From Mucidula mucida (taxonomy: Eukaryota > Basidiomycota > Agaricomycetes > Agaricales > Physalacriaceae): a DNA stretch of 59,815 nt. Both the position numbers and the translations under genes were made by a program. The stretch covers positions 1 to 59,815 of the forward strand of contig JADNYV010000217.1 of assembly GCA_015501055.1 (NCBI GenBank), given 5' to 3'. The notes below the pieces were generated by a model, which was not told where the DNA came from, made no database searches, and worked only from the letters and a program-made list of their open reading frames with translations. Below, one piece after another: positions 10,433 to 22,046 of the stretch (its first letter is position 1; each line of letters begins with the position of its first letter).

Positions 10433-12083
10433 ATGTTACCGTTTTACTTTTGGATCTTCCTCGACGTACTCTTTGATCACTACACCGGTGCATATGGGTA
10501 CCCTTCTGATGTTTTTAACTTCTCCTCACTCATAGCTTGGTTTGTGCAGCTGATGAAAGGGCACAACATTACAAGTAGAATGTCTCTACATTTAATGCAT
10601 TGAAGTAGACACCGGTTCGGAAAGCCGTCAGCGCCTCAAGACTACGTAGTCTTACCCGAGTGAATATAAGTGTGGGCAGGGCATGTCCGTTAACAGTCTA
10701 CAACCTCAAGTCAGCGTTGAGGTGACAAAGGTGGGGTGGTACCAATGTCCTTCAAATCCGAATCAGCAGTGTAGACATGATTCAAATGTGCTCAGCAGAC
10801 TTGACAGCCAGGTCATCAAAGTTTATCATTGCAAGGAATGAGTTGAAGAAGATGGTTAGCTTGTAGGTCACCAGTAAGTGGTCAGAGAACAAGAGCCAAA
10901 GTTTTTCTGTGCTTTATGATGAGATATGGTCCACCGTTCAATCTATGGTAGACGTAAAACAGACCCTTGGCGGGCCTAGGTTGTGATGAAAGATAAAGGG
11001 CCCGTAGCGCCTGTCAAGCTTGTTCTCAAGCGATGTAAATACGGTAACTACTGTTGTGTAGTTGGTCGTTGTCGTCCCAAGTTCTATGCTTTCAAGTGTC
11101 AGTTGGCGTAGATACGTAGTATGCTGCACACTGATACGGCATTACTGTACGCTTGTTTCTGCACTTTGTGGTCTTTACAGTTGAATTAGACTCCCAAGGA
11201 TGACCCGTTGCCATCAATGAAGGACACGAAGGACAAGGAGGAAAGTCTCAAACAACTCAAGGATGCAGAGGAGGTTGGTGCATGGGAGCAGAAGCTGTGT
11301 GCGATGGAACTTTGACTTTACGAGCACTTACAGCGGCAAAAGGACAAAGAGCAGCGAAGGGGAAAGGACAACATGTAACGACAACTCTGAGAGCACTTGA
11401 AGTTATAGGAACGGCAGCGACGGAGATTCGGAAAGAGCAGCGCAAAGAAAATGACAGAGCGGATAAGGGCAAGCAAGAGAATGAGAACAAGGATCAAGTG
11501 CGGGTACTGAGGGAGAAGCGAGAGGAGTTTAAGAAGAAGTAGTGCCCAAGATGCGGTTTCATGTAAAGGATGAAGTGGAGGTGCAGAAAGAGAAGAGTCG
11601 GGTTGAGGAAATGTCAAGGATGGAGAAGAAGTTAGAGAGTAGCAGATTCCGTACGGCAAGCCAGAATAAGACAAAGAAGTGGTGAAAAGGCAGGAATATG
11701 GTGTAGGATTTCCAGTCAGTTCTTGGCGGAAGCGCAAGTATGACTCAGAATAGGCAATGTTGACGCGTTGGTCCTGCTGGCGCGCGCTGAGAGCATTCAA
11801 GGTGTTTGTATTGAACGAGGTGACAACGGGCCAGTGCACTGACAGCACCAAGAACAGTAGGAGGCGCGCTCGCAATGGTACGGGTGGCATCGACTCTCGA
11901 GGGGAGCATCAAGTTTAAATTTGAGAAAAAAGCTATTTTGTATGCACCACAGGCTGGTAGAGAAGGAACTTAGAAATATCCGAGGTGTGAATACAGGTGT
12001 TGTGATAGCTGGTGGTGGGTGGTAGTCAAGACGCGATCGCCCCATAACAGCGTTACGATTTCAAGTCACGGTGTGACCACGTC
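10433..12083. other. gene-free, possible decayed coding DNA
   Basis: No intact gene. Around 11210-11560 the plus strand reads Lys/Glu/Arg-rich fragments (KQLKDAEEVGAWEQ, then stops) in shifting frames, like a degraded coiled-coil gene. The rest shows nothing recognisable. Confidence 0.35.
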
Positions 12084-12186
12084 TGCGTAACGCTGCATGG
12101 CACGGCAACTGCGTCCATTACGGCAATGATGCACGGTAGCGGCCACGGTAGCGTGCACGGTAGCACGGTAGCGGCCACGGCACTTT
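12084..12186. repeat. CACGGTAGCGG-type repeat cluster
   Basis: A run of ACGGTAGCGGCC and CACGGTAGC units, the same motif family as 10012-10432, about 1.7 kb away. The two clusters may bound one larger repeat or be separate insertions. Confidence 0.65.
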
Positions 12187-13037
12187 TGTGGTGCCCGTAA
12201 AAAGCCCGTGTTCGGAATGGCGGTCGATATGTAACATAGATTCCAATGATCGGCCTCTGATATTGATAGGCCAGAGGATGAGAACGCCATAGAATGCGGT
12301 GTAGTGCCCGCTCCTTCGTGGGGGCGCGTTGCCAAAAGCCATATGTGCACGTGGTCGCCGATCAAATTTCTCACGGCTTTCCTAGTTCTGCTTTGCGCGG
12401 TGTGTCGGGTGTGTGGCTCGCAAGATTCCCATAAATCAGTTCTCGTCACGGACAGTGAGTGATGAGTCGTATACCATCAACCGAGTATTTTTCTGCAATG
12501 TCAGGGAACCGGTTTCCTTGGCGAATCCGAGTCCGGCGACAGATGTTTTGGTCGTCCGTTTGGTTTGGTACTCAATACCATTGGAACGCGCGCCCCATTT
12601 CCATATAGTGGACGGTGCTGTGTTATACAGCAACTGGCTCTAAGTTATCACGTCTCTCTACACGGTATCTTGACTTTCATAAGCTATCTACTGTAACGAT
12701 TCGGACTGACACAGGAACATTAGTTAAGAGAACATGACATATAGGCAAGATGCAAACTACAGTTCCAGGACATAGTTTGACGGTCAACGATCTCGCGGTC
12801 TCGCATCTCCCAAGTCATAGCAAGGTCACCAAACCTTTTATGTAATTACGCCACCGACAAGGAAGCATTCGACCCATAACATCGGCACTTGTTTCCATCC
12901 TCCTTGATTTTTGGCTGCCAGAATAAGCAAATGCAAGGCCACATAAAAGACCACATGATCCATGGAAGGGTCTTTCTTTGTCCTTTGTCGCCACAAATCC
13001 AACACTTGACCATTAACCATCACATCTTCACGCGATA

Positions 13038-14576
13038 TTGAAGCTGCTCAGACGCTACGGTATTGTCCCCTTTCATGAGAGAATTCCATTCGCTCTGGAG
13101 AAGTCGACAGCTTACGTCCTGTTAGTCGCGAAGGCAGATGACCCCCCAGTGGCGCAACCGTTACCGCCCCAAATCACAGTGCGCAATCTTCATCCGTCAA
13201 TCCGTTGGATTAATATAATATGCGTCCAGGAGAAACAACCACCTGAAGAGTCGGACATTGAGACGTCCGATGAGAAAATCGACGATAACAGAGAGGACAA
13301 AGACCGCACCATGACGGAAAACGAATTAGCGATAACTCTGGCGCGTCTTGAAGACCTCTGGGAAGATATCAGCACCCAGAAGGATTTACATCGAGCAGCT
13401 AGAGTTCGAAGGAGGGTCTCTCAAACTCGATTTGCGCGACGGCAAGCAGTCCCTTAAACATCTGGAGGTCGCCAAAGTGGAGGACGCAGAGAAACGTCGA
13501 GGCCATCTGCGGGAGGCACAGGAAATGCTGCGTACGTCGTGACCGCTCTTCAACGACCTGTACGCGGTCTACGAGGACGGCATGGCAGCAGCGACCAAGG
13601 TGGACGAGGACGCCAGACGTAAGTACGAGTCCTACGTCGGCCTACAAAAGGAAGTCAAGAACCTGGTCAACGACACACGCGCCTTCCGAAAGATCACGAC
13701 AGATGGGATGAAACAACAGGCCTTCCGGGCCCAGGAATCCCAAACGCGGTTCGTCAGGAGGTCCTTCGCGCCGATATAGAGCAGAAGAAATTTGACGACT
13801 TCATTGCCACTCGATCCGCAGAATTAGAGGCTCGCGAAAAGCAGTTGGGGTCGAAGGAAGCTCGGGTTAAGGTGCAACAGGTCGTAGGGGATTGGAAGCA
13901 GCCGGAAGCGACTGGATCACAGCGGTTTGTACCCGAGTGGAAAGCACGCGCAGAAGCGGAGCTAGCTCGTCTCACTTCTGAGAGAGATGCCCTGAAGCAA
14001 CAGTGCGCCCACGATAACTCGAAGGAGCTCGAGGAGGAAGTGGACAGGTTGACTATGGCAGTAGCGTCGGCGGAGAAGGAAGAGAAGAAGCTGAAGAAGC
14101 GAATCCAGAGGATGGAGAAGGAAATCCCTCTCACCGAAAAGCGGACGGAGGTGTGGGAGCGCTTGATCGCCTACGACAGGCCACTGTTCGAAACCAACGC
14201 CGTACACGTGGCGTATATGAGGACCACGCTGGAAATACTGAAGATGGAACAGTATATCGAGACCGAGAAGCTGAAGGAAGCGCAGGCGTTTGCAGAACAC
14301 GAGCTGAAAATGGGTAAAGGAGAGGAGCTCGGGCACGATGTGTTGGTGACACAAAGGGATTCCAAGATGAAGGAAGCGCAGGGGAAGCTGGATACGATAG
14401 TATCGCAGACGAAGAACTCCAAAAGGAAGGTGAAAGGGATGCAGGTCATCGATGAGAAACAATCGTTGGCGGCCTGTGAGACAACATTGGAATTGCGAGT
14501 CGAGATTGCCGAGCTGGAGGCTGAGTTGAACATGCTAGAGAAGAAGCTTGAGGTTTACGAGCTTTCGGGACGTTGA
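13038..14576 (+). pseudogene. coiled-coil protein gene, decayed copy
   Basis: Inverted, broken copy of the intact gene at 31143-32720. Compared with that copy it has lost the start codon (TTG where the other has ATG), gained one base near 13385 (GGATTTACATCG against GGATTACATCG), acquired a TGA at 13540-13542, lost 40 bp near 13741-13750 and acquired a TAG at 13777-13779. The final 243 codons (from about 13845) are still open and almost identical to the intact copy, so decay is recent. It converges on the hydrolase gene, with stop codons about 25 bp apart, as in the other copy. Confidence 0.85.
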
Positions 14577-14601
14577 TAGTGCGAAATATAGGCAATTAAA
14601 A

Positions 14602-15844
14602 TTAAACCGGTATTTCAAAACCTGCAGCGAGCCAGTCAATGACCTTGGGCGTAAGCGGCCCTATCCGCGGCTTCTGCAACAACTGTAGCAACGGTAGCGA
14701 AAAGTCGTAGATCAGGCTGTCATGAAGTCCGCCCTCGTCCACCAAAAACGTAACGTCGACCCCATTCTCGCCGACACAGATATCATAGAATCGCTTATGA
14801 GTGTCGACCATCCCCTCCTTGCTGCCCGATGTCACCAGCATTCGGTTAACAACGTTGTCCATCCCAGTAAACCATCCCTTCGGCGCGTTCAAGACTTCGA
14901 CGTAAGGAAGATCTGTCGGGGGAACGTCCTTGAGGAATAGATGACCCCAGGACAGTAGCGATTTGCTGCTGATCACGTCGTACTGGTCTTGACCGCCTTT
15001 GTCGCTAGGGTACACCCACGGCGACATGAGAAATACGCCCGCAAACCGGAGATTGCGAGGCAGAGGCGCAACAGCGGGAAGTGGGTGAAGGATATGGGCA
15101 ATCAATTGCAGAACGATATTGCCACCGGCAGATTCCCCTGCTATCTGTAGACATGTTGGCTTCACGCCAGATTCGAGCAGGAATGCAATGGCATCGCGGG
15201 CGGCACGTAAGTGGTCGGGGTATTTTCCGTCAGGGTATAGTTCTATATGAATGTCAGAAACGATAATGCATTCGGGGTAACGCGACGTACTGTAGGCCAA
15301 GAAGACCATACCAACGGGTACGTCTTTTACGTGTAGCTCGGAGCAGACATGGTTCCAGAACGCGATTGCAAAGTCAGATAGTGGAAAGACGAAGCCGCCG
15401 CCTATTCCCATTGTAAAAGCAAGCTTCTTGGATGCGGTAAATGCCCATACCATGTATATATAGAATGACCTTGTCCAGCCGTTTCGGTCCCATCCATGAC
15501 AATTTCGCACCGGAGGGTAATTCGTCAACGGTAACCGGAATTTTCTGTCGTCGAGTCCATTTCGTTAGAATCCCAATGGTGTCCGGCTGCAACCATTGGA
15601 TTTGGTTGTAGGTTAGATGGTCTGTAAAGTACCTAGAAAACCCTTCGGTAACAATTCGCGTCCATGGCTTGGAGGCCGTGACGTTGATTGCTAGCTTCCA
15701 GCCAATGTGGAAAGCTACGAGAGAGTTAAAACCGTTTTGTACATTGTACAAGTAATACGCACGTAGAAATATAATCCAGAACGCGATAATGAGCTTTTCG
15801 AAAACGCTGGTTTCCGCATAGCTTGGTGCTCGATGTTCACCCAT
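14602..15844 (-). CDS. alpha/beta hydrolase (HSL/family IV type), copy 1
   Basis: Alpha/beta hydrolase fold-3 protein, probably an esterase or lipase-like enzyme. Exons 15844-15451 and 15401-14602 are joined by a 49-nt phase-1 intron (donor GTATGG, acceptor ATAG) that interrupts the HGGG oxyanion-hole motif, giving 397 residues. It shows an N-terminal membrane-anchor-like segment (FWIIFLRAYYLYNVQ, residues about 21-36), HGGGFVF near residue 132, the nucleophile elbow GESAGGN, and a late GGLHD likely carrying the catalytic His. The acid is probably in the GSKEGMVDTHKRF stretch. Family knowledge gives the fold and triad; the substrate is unknown. The frame is fully intact, unlike its coiled-coil neighbour. 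Confidence 0.85.
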
Positions 15845-16023
15845 GTTTATTGCCCACGCTGACGAGCGTCGCTATCTGCATAGCGGAACCATGTTAGATA
15901 TTGGTGATGGTGGGAGGAAGGAAAGCGCCCCTTTTGGGTCGGCGATCACTCAAGGTTTACCGGACAACAGTCAATACCAAGTCATAATTTCGCCAGGGCT
16001 AGACAAAAACTCGTGTATCGCGG

Positions 16024-16122
16024 CTACTCAATATCATCGCAATTCAGCTCGTCAGACACGTAAATATTCCAGGGTTTTTGAAGCTCCTGGTAATTCAACT
16101 TTGGTAGACTACCCGCTTCAAG
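16024..16122 (-). pseudogene. 3' fragment of ADP-ribosyltransferase-like gene
   Basis: About 32 codons ending KPWNIYVSDELNCDDIE before the stop at 16026-16024. They match the C-terminus encoded at 29594-29687 almost residue for residue. Nothing upstream continues the match, so this is the clipped end of the duplicated segment and not a gene. Confidence 0.75.
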
Positions 16123-16307
16123 AACCTACACTGCTGCTCGCGAATTCGTCAGCCTAGTCGGATCCAGATCCGGCTTCTGGGATGACATTAATCATCTAGG
16201 AGTGCAACAACGTTAACAGTGCTTTGAACCAAAGCTATGAGGTTGCCTGCGCAACCGTAGGGTGGTGAAGTAAACTCTAGGTTTTGATACACCTCTGGTT
16301 TACTGCG

Positions 16308-16573
16308 GTAATTAACGGTATCAAGACGGTATTGAAACCCTCGGCGGTCGGGAGGTAGGTTTCGATACCGGCACGTGACTATTGCACGTGCCGGCGCGCT
16401 GGCGCTCAGAGAGCTTGGAGGTGGCGGGACTAAGGCGGGATGAAGGCGGCGCGGTGCGGCGCCACATCACGTGTCCGAAACGCGTGCCGGTATCGCAACC
16501 GTTAGTAACGGTTTCAAAACTGAGCCCGCCTCCTGGGGACTCGGTATCGATACCGTTACTAACACCCCCGGGA
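16308..16573. mobile_element. 266-bp block between 11-bp direct repeats
   Basis: GGTTTACTGCG occurs at 16297-16307 and 16574-16584. The block between is rich in imperfect palindromes (GGTATC...GATACC, CACGTGCCGG, AACCGTTAGTAACGGTT). This resembles a short non-autonomous element with a target-site duplication, but I see no convincing terminal inverted repeat. Confidence 0.35.
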
Positions 16574-16681
16574 GGTTTACTGCGCCACCATACGCAACCG
16601 TACATAGAGCTAAGAGGCTAGGTAAAGTGTTAGCAACAAGCAACAAAAGTTTGAGGAAAACACAACAGCTCCTATGAACCA

Positions 16682-16773
16682 CTCTCTGACTGGGAGTCGA
16701 ACCCAGCTTTCGCGCGCATGACGGCAGTGGGACATGTGACAGGCGCGTGTACTGACCGATATACTATCAGAGA
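16682..16773 (-). tRNA. tRNA-Asp(GTC) with intron
   Basis: The acceptor stem TCTCTGA pairs with TCAGAGA, the discriminator is G, and the T-arm is CTGGGTTCGACTCCCAG. Anticodon stem CGCGC/GCGCG flanks the loop CTGTCA plus C, with GTC at positions 34-36. A 20-nt intron lies directly after position 37, where eukaryotic tRNA introns always sit. The D-arm TAGTATATCGGTCAGTA matches the Asp class. Confidence 0.9.
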
Positions 16774-17862
16774 CCAGGCAAAATGACGTACGTAATTACC
16801 TGACAGGTTTTGAACTTCCCTAAGGGGACAAAAAGAGTTAACGTCTCACGAGTCCCTCTCAGTATTCATTTCAAGAACCTCGATGTAAGTCGGGTAAACA
16901 CCTTATTCCATGCATGTTTTCGGGGTCGCGCTGGAAGCTGGAACGAACTGGAGTCCGCCTGATCTGAGTCTATCCTTCGGATGTAGTGGTGCAAGCTCGG
17001 GGATGCTGGATGTGTTCAACTGGGGGTCAAGACGTTTCTGGTAGACGCGTTCAATTCATGGAGTAAGTAGATGCACATTTCTGTCATCGATATCGTTACG
17101 TCAAGTCGTTGCAGTGCACGCGACGAGTCTCTTCTGAACCACGTTGGCAGCTGCCCGGAGCCGTGTTCGTCAGCTGGATTGAGAGTTCGCGTGGGATCAG
17201 AAGAGCAGAAGGGGACAGACTTGGCGTGCGATGCAACGGAGAGTCCCGGGATGTGGATGCCGAGGACGGTCAACTATATTCCGCCTACCAATTTTGCTGG
17301 TACGAGCAGGTCGTATTCGCACTTTGTCAGCTATTAATAACGCCCCAAAAGATGGACGCCAAGATAGGAGGGGCGCGAGGTTATTAGGAGAGTACGCGAC
17401 GGGCTTCCTGTGGAGGTCCGATGACCCCAGTGTTAGGAGAGAAGAGTGATTGCGTTTAGTGATTGATGGAATGCGGACTTCCGTCTGTGGATGGCTGTGG
17501 ACAGAGAATGGATAGGGATACGACTGGGGCTAGGGGCGTACGTGCGCGCAACATCATACCATCCGTGGAGGAGTCGAGACTTGAATCGGCTCCCCGCGCG
17601 GGGTGCGGGGCAGAGTGGGGAATGAATACAATGGCGCCGATCTGTAATCATTGTGCACGACAAGTTCCAGCCTGGTTCTCGCTGTTCTGGACGACAGTAT
17701 TGATGACGATGTACAGTTGTACAATACGACTGTCGTACTTACGGGCAGCGCGATGCAGCTCGGATTGATAATTTCATCGATAGTAGGGGGTGGAGTAATT
17801 TGAAATGCGGATGTCTCAACCGGGAGGAACCACGCGCGTGACCGGTGGCGACGGTGCGACGG
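16774..17862. other. intergenic upstream of aldehyde dehydrogenase gene
   Basis: No supportable gene. Several open frames overlap one another on both strands without codon-like character. The right end presumably holds the promoter of the aldehyde dehydrogenase gene. Confidence 0.4.
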
Positions 17863-17869
17863 TATATAA
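17863..17869 (+). promoter_or_regulatory. TATA box of aldehyde dehydrogenase gene
   Basis: TATATAA in the context GACGGTATATAAGGACC, 55 bp upstream of the start codon at 17924. It is followed by a CT-rich stretch (CTATCTCTCTGTCTCTCTC) typical of fungal transcription starts. Confidence 0.6.
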
Positions 17870-17923
17870 GGACCTTCGCGGGCAGGACCAAAACTATCTC
17901 TCTGTCTCTCTCATACACCGACA

Positions 17924-19723
17924 ATGACGACCTTTTCCACTGAATTCAACACTCCTCTCTTCAAGGGCAAGGTCTCTTTCCCCACCGGTGTATACATCGG
18001 CGGCGAGTTTTCCAAGGGCGGGGATGGCGGCACTATTGAGTACGCGCTTTACTTGTCTCACTTTGTTTCTCTTGCTCACGATCGTCAGTGTGATCAACCC
18101 TTCCAACGGCAAACTCATTACCAAAGTCGACGAGGCAACTTCGGCCGATGTCGACCGCGCCGTCAAGGCTGCCCACAAGGCCTTCGAGACTGAGTGGGGT
18201 CTCAACGCGAGCGGTGCTCGTCGTTCAGAGCTGCTCAACAAGCTCGCGTCGCTCATGGAGAAGAACCACGACGAGCTCGCTGCTCTCGAGGCTCTCGACA
18301 ACGGTACGTCGCGTCATCTTCTATCCGGCTCCAGCTGACGCGTCTCTAGGCAAAACTTTTGGATGGGCCAAGGGAACTGATACGGCGTTCGCCATCGCCA
18401 CCATCAAGTACTATGCTGGATGGGCCGATAAGATCTCTGGCCAGACAATCGAGACCGACGAGAACAAGCTTTGCTACACGCGCCACGAACCCATCGGTGT
18501 CGTCGGCCAGATCATTCCCTGGAACTTCCCTCTCCTCATGTTCGCCTGGAAGCTCGGCCCCGCTCTCGCCACCGGAAACTGCATCATTCTCAAGCCTTCC
18601 GAGTTTACCCCTCTGACCGCTATCCGCATGTGCTCTATTATCCAGGAGGCTGGTTTCCCCAAGGGTGTCATTAACATCCTCACGGGTTACGGCCACACTG
18701 TCGGTGCTGCGATGGCCGCGCACATGGACATCGAAAAGGTTAGTCTCCTCAAGTTCTCATGACGCGTCAAACTTAACAATTTCATAGGTGGCGTTCACGG
18801 GTTCTACCCTTGTCGGCCGCAAGGTCATGGAGGCTGCTGCCAAGTCCAATCTCAAGGACGTCACCCTTGAGCTTGGCGGAAAGAGCCCCAACATCATCTT
18901 CAACGACTGCGATCTCGACCAGGCTGTCAACTGGGCCGCCCACGGTATTTTGTACGTTGTCCGCTTTTGCTCCTCGATTATGTCTGATTTTCTCGATAGC
19001 TGGAACCACGGTCAAGCCTGCTGCGCCGGTTCGCGTATCTTCGTGCAGTCTGGCATCTACGACGAATTCCTCAAGCGCTTCACTGAGCGCACCAAGAACA
19101 TCAAGGTCGGCGACCCCTTCGCTGAGGGTATCGACCAGGGCCCCCAGGTCTCGCAGCAGCAATACGACCGCATCATGGGTTACATTCAGTCCGGCAAGGA
19201 GCAGGGTGCTACCGTCCACCATGGTGGTGAGCGCCACGGAAGCGAGGGTTACTTCATCTCGCCCACCATCTTCACCAACACCACTCCCGACATGAAGATC
19301 GTGCAGGAGGAGATCTTCGGTCCCGTCGGTGTTGTCATCAAGTTCGAGGATGAGGAGGATGTGATAAGACAGGCAAACGACACTGGTACGTTTTCTCGCC
19401 CTTTTCTTTTTGTCTATTCCCAACGATTTCGCAGTCTACGGTCTTGCCGCCGCCGTGTTCTCGCAGAACATCAACCGTGCGCTCGAGACGGCGCACAAGC
19501 TCAAGGCCGGTACTGCATGGGTCAATTGCGCCAACCAGCTACATGCGAATGTTCCTTTCGGTGGCTTCAAGCAGAGCGGTATCGGACGGGAGTTGGGCGA
19601 GTACGCGCTGCACAAGTACGTTCATCGTTCCTTTAGTTGGTCGTCGATGATACTGATGCGATACTTTCTTCTAGCTACACCCAAACAAAGGCTGTGCACG
19701 TCAACTTGGGCCACCGTATGTGA
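17924..19723 (+). CDS. NAD(P)-dependent aldehyde dehydrogenase, seven exons
   Basis: Class 1/2-type aldehyde dehydrogenase oxidising aldehydes to acids; in fungi such enzymes act in ethanol/acetate metabolism and detoxification. Exons 17924-18039, 18089-18303, 18350-18738, 18788-18951, 19000-19385, 19435-19615 and 19675-19723 sum to 1500 nt, 499 residues, the normal family length. Introns are 46-59 nt. Visible motifs are the Asn/cofactor block [22 protein letters not shown], the Rossmann [11 protein letters not shown], the catalytic Glu in [10 protein letters not shown], the nucleophile Cys in [16 protein letters not shown], and the C-terminal [16 protein letters not shown]. There is no targeting peptide, so it is probably cytosolic. 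The last exon ends [13 protein letters not shown]1/FUN34-type acetate-transporter-family gene lies at 44.2 kb, but too far away to imply co-regulation. Confidence 0.95.
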
Positions 19724-19999
19724 ATGAGGAGCACTACGAAGCATGAACGATGAGCAAACACACAATTTAACATTATGTATGGATATCGCAATGTACATTA
19801 TGCACGGCTGATTAAATATGACCATTATCCTGAATGACTTTTGTGTGGCGAGATGATTGGTTCTTTGGTTGTTTTCGTCGTGAGATTTCACGCTTGGTTG
19901 AGCCAGAGGCATGAGCTGACCGACTTCTGACGAGGCATGTTTTTGGTGAGTTTGATGGAGGGGTCAGACCAACTCAAGTCAAAAGATCACCTTGCTTCA
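19724..19999. other. intergenic between ALDH and tRNA-Asp
   Basis: The 3' flank of the aldehyde dehydrogenase gene. No gene or repeat recognised. Confidence 0.4.
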
Positions 20000-20090
20000 T
20001 CTCTGATAGTATATCGGTTAGTACACGCGCCTGTCAAATCCTTTGATTGATGAGACGCGCGAAAGCTGGGTTCGACTCCCAGTCAGAGAG
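20000..20090 (+). tRNA. tRNA-Asp(GTC) with intron
   Basis: Same mature sequence as 16682-16773 except for one D-loop base (CGGTTAGTAC instead of CGGTCAGTAC), with a different intron of about 19 nt after position 37 (CTGTCA then AATCCTTTGATTGATGAGA). Acceptor TCTCTGA/TCAGAGA and T-arm CTGGGTTCGACTCCCAG are intact. Confidence 0.9.
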
Positions 20091-20933
20091 ATTGAACCAA
20101 ACCATAAAACATTTTTAATAGCGCCCCGCGATCCGTTGAAGCTTCATATATTGGCTGCGCATCTTCGAGTCGGCATTAGCAGGCGTCAGATAGAGTCAAG
20201 GCGAGTGTGTTGTATTACTTTCAAACTACTTCATACTTGCATAGTCAAAGCTGTTCCTATTGTACTTTCCATTGCGGCTAACTGAAGACCCGATCTATCA
20301 CGATCAGCCAATCCGATTTTTGAACAGACCACCGCGACTCTTTTATCATTTGGTCACTGGTGTGCCATCTTCTTCATTGGCCGGTGAGACGAGTTTTTTT
20401 TTTCCAAATTACCTCATTCGTTGATTACCAACGAGCGCAGAGGAGAATGACAATATCCGAGTGCGGAGTGTACGCGTTGGCGCCACAATTCAGGTGGGCG
20501 ATCTGAGAAAGGACTCGGAATGGCTCATTTTGTCGACACGATTCTAGGATCAGTGTCTGGCCTACCAGAAGGACCTCAACATGCTGCCATTGATGGATTT
20601 TTCGCTTCATCGAAGATTTAGTTTTAGGTCCAAAGAGTTCTACTAGGCAATGACATCCGGTTGACCCTCGTGCGCCTTGTTCAGGCACTCTCTAGGTTCT
20701 CGTGCGAAAATAATGCTACCTATGAACGAAACTCTAAAGAAGATGTATCCTTCTGTGCAGCAGCAAAGTAGATACTGGCGAGGGAGATCTCGCCCATTTC
20801 GGTTCTTGTAGGGCGCGTTTCTGTGATTTTTTGCTTGGCTGAGCCATCCTTCTGACCATGCTCTGGTGCGCACTTGGCAACCGCGTACCGCTTGGTGCCA
20901 CTGACAGAGGGGCCCGAGTCGATGTGAACATCA

Positions 20934-21027
20934 TCTTTGATGAAATATTGGTTAGTCCACGCGCCTGCCATAGTGTTCTATGGCGGTCAGTCCGTGCAAA
21001 AGTTGGGTTCGACTCCCAGTCAGACAG
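20934..21027 (+). pseudogene. degenerate tRNA-Asp copy
   Basis: It keeps the T-arm GGGTTCGACTCCCAG and the CACGCGCCTG anticodon-stem side. The acceptor stem no longer pairs (TCTTTGA against TCAGACA), the D-arm is altered, and the anticodon loop reads CTGCCA, so GTC has become GCC. It heads the second unit of the tandem duplication. Confidence 0.7.
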
Positions 21028-21590
21028 ATCTTCACAGTCAACACTTGATTTTTACAATTGGCGGCCTCACGAGTTGAGTAGGGTGGCGCAGCAAATGCCA
21101 AACCTCCTGGGTGCGTTACAATACCGACCACCTCAGGAGCAGCGCTCAGGTTTTGAAACCATCGATAACGGGCACATGAAGCAGTTGCTGGTATCTAAAC
21201 CTACATAGGCAGTAAACAAGAAGGTGACTCGGTACCGCTGACGTGGTTCCAGTACTCAGACTCTGCCCTGCCATAAGGACAGCTCAGCAGTGCCATTGAT
21301 GAAGAAGTTTTCGCCTCATCATTCCAATTCATTGCTATTAAGGATTATACTTCAGGTGCGGAGAGTTCTAGGCATTTACATGGGCCAGTGTTGTACCTCG
21401 CGCGCCTTTTTCGTGCACTCCTGTCGTACTAGGTTCTCCGGCGGAAATGCTACCTATGAACGAACTCTAAACGAGTACTCCAGACGAACAGGTCGACGTA
21501 CTTCAATATCAGAACATGTATCCTTCGGTGTTGGTATAGCAGCAAAGTAGATACCGGCGATGGAGATCTCGCTCATTTCATCGAGGCTTT

Positions 21591-22046
21591 GTCTTCGCCC
21601 GATGCGCCCGTTGAGACTCGAGAGGAGCGAGTTGGAATATACTGGATCCTCAGATGCTCAAAGGAGGAAGCGCAAGAGGGTCATGAGACGTACGTTTGGG
21701 GCAGATTAGGTAGAATGAGATCCATATAACTGGAGTCAAGGAAGGAGTCAGTACAATACAATGACGGCTTTGGTGAATATTTACAGCTCCCTGGCATGAA
21801 ATGAACTAGGAAATCCGGTAAGTACTAGGATGTAAGATGAAGGATGATTGCTGACCGTCACCAATATGCCCATGGATGCCAGGCTGCGCAAGGACGTTAA
21901 GATATGCGCAAGACTACGAGTAAGCTCGTCAATTACCCTGCGAAGAATCCAGTCTCTGTTGGGGGTTCAGCGCGTTTCATCAGCCTAACCGGAAGAAACA
22001 AGTTACGGATAGCCCAAATAATCAGTTGATCACACATGTTGCAGCG
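21591..22046. other. intergenic, possible lost 3' end of membrane-protein gene
   Basis: No intact gene. On the minus strand just below 22046 another frame reads DQLIIWAIRNLFLPV, resembling the conserved segment that normally follows in the family of the neighbouring gene. This suggests that gene has lost or frameshifted its C-terminus. Confidence 0.4.

Larger units (their letters stand above)
12935..16122. repeat. inverted segmental duplication, copy 1
   Basis: About 3.2 kb matching 29594-32822 in inverted orientation. It contains the coiled-coil pseudogene, the alpha/beta hydrolase gene, their shared convergent 3' region and the last codons of the ADP-ribosyltransferase-like gene. Copy 1 carries only the tail of that gene and the more damaged coiled-coil frame, so it is probably the derived copy. 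Ends are estimated by eye. Confidence 0.85.
20000..21590 (+). repeat. diverged tandem duplication led by tRNA-Asp
   Basis: Two direct units, about 20000-20840 and 20934-21590, each start with a tRNA-Asp sequence. They share ordered blocks: TGCCATTGATG followed by TTTTCGC.TCATC, AGAGTTCTA, GCTACCTATGAACGAA, ATGTATCCTTC, GCAGCAAAGTAGATAC and GGAGATCTCGC. The second unit is heavily diverged and its tRNA is degenerate. No coding capacity is evident. Confidence 0.7.

Noticed and set aside
13962..14533. Long minus-strand open frames of 120-166 codons opposite the coiled-coil gene
   Set aside because: They are antisense shadows of strongly biased Lys/Glu codons; the same shadows appear opposite the other copy at 31186-31757.
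18346..19423. Minus-strand open frames of up to 213 codons at the aldehyde dehydrogenase gene
   Set aside because: Antisense of a well-supported seven-exon gene with intact catalytic motifs; no independent protein features.
20425..20971. Minus-strand frames of 66-87 codons in the tRNA-Asp duplication
   Set aside because: Not conserved between the two units of the duplication, so unlikely to be coding.
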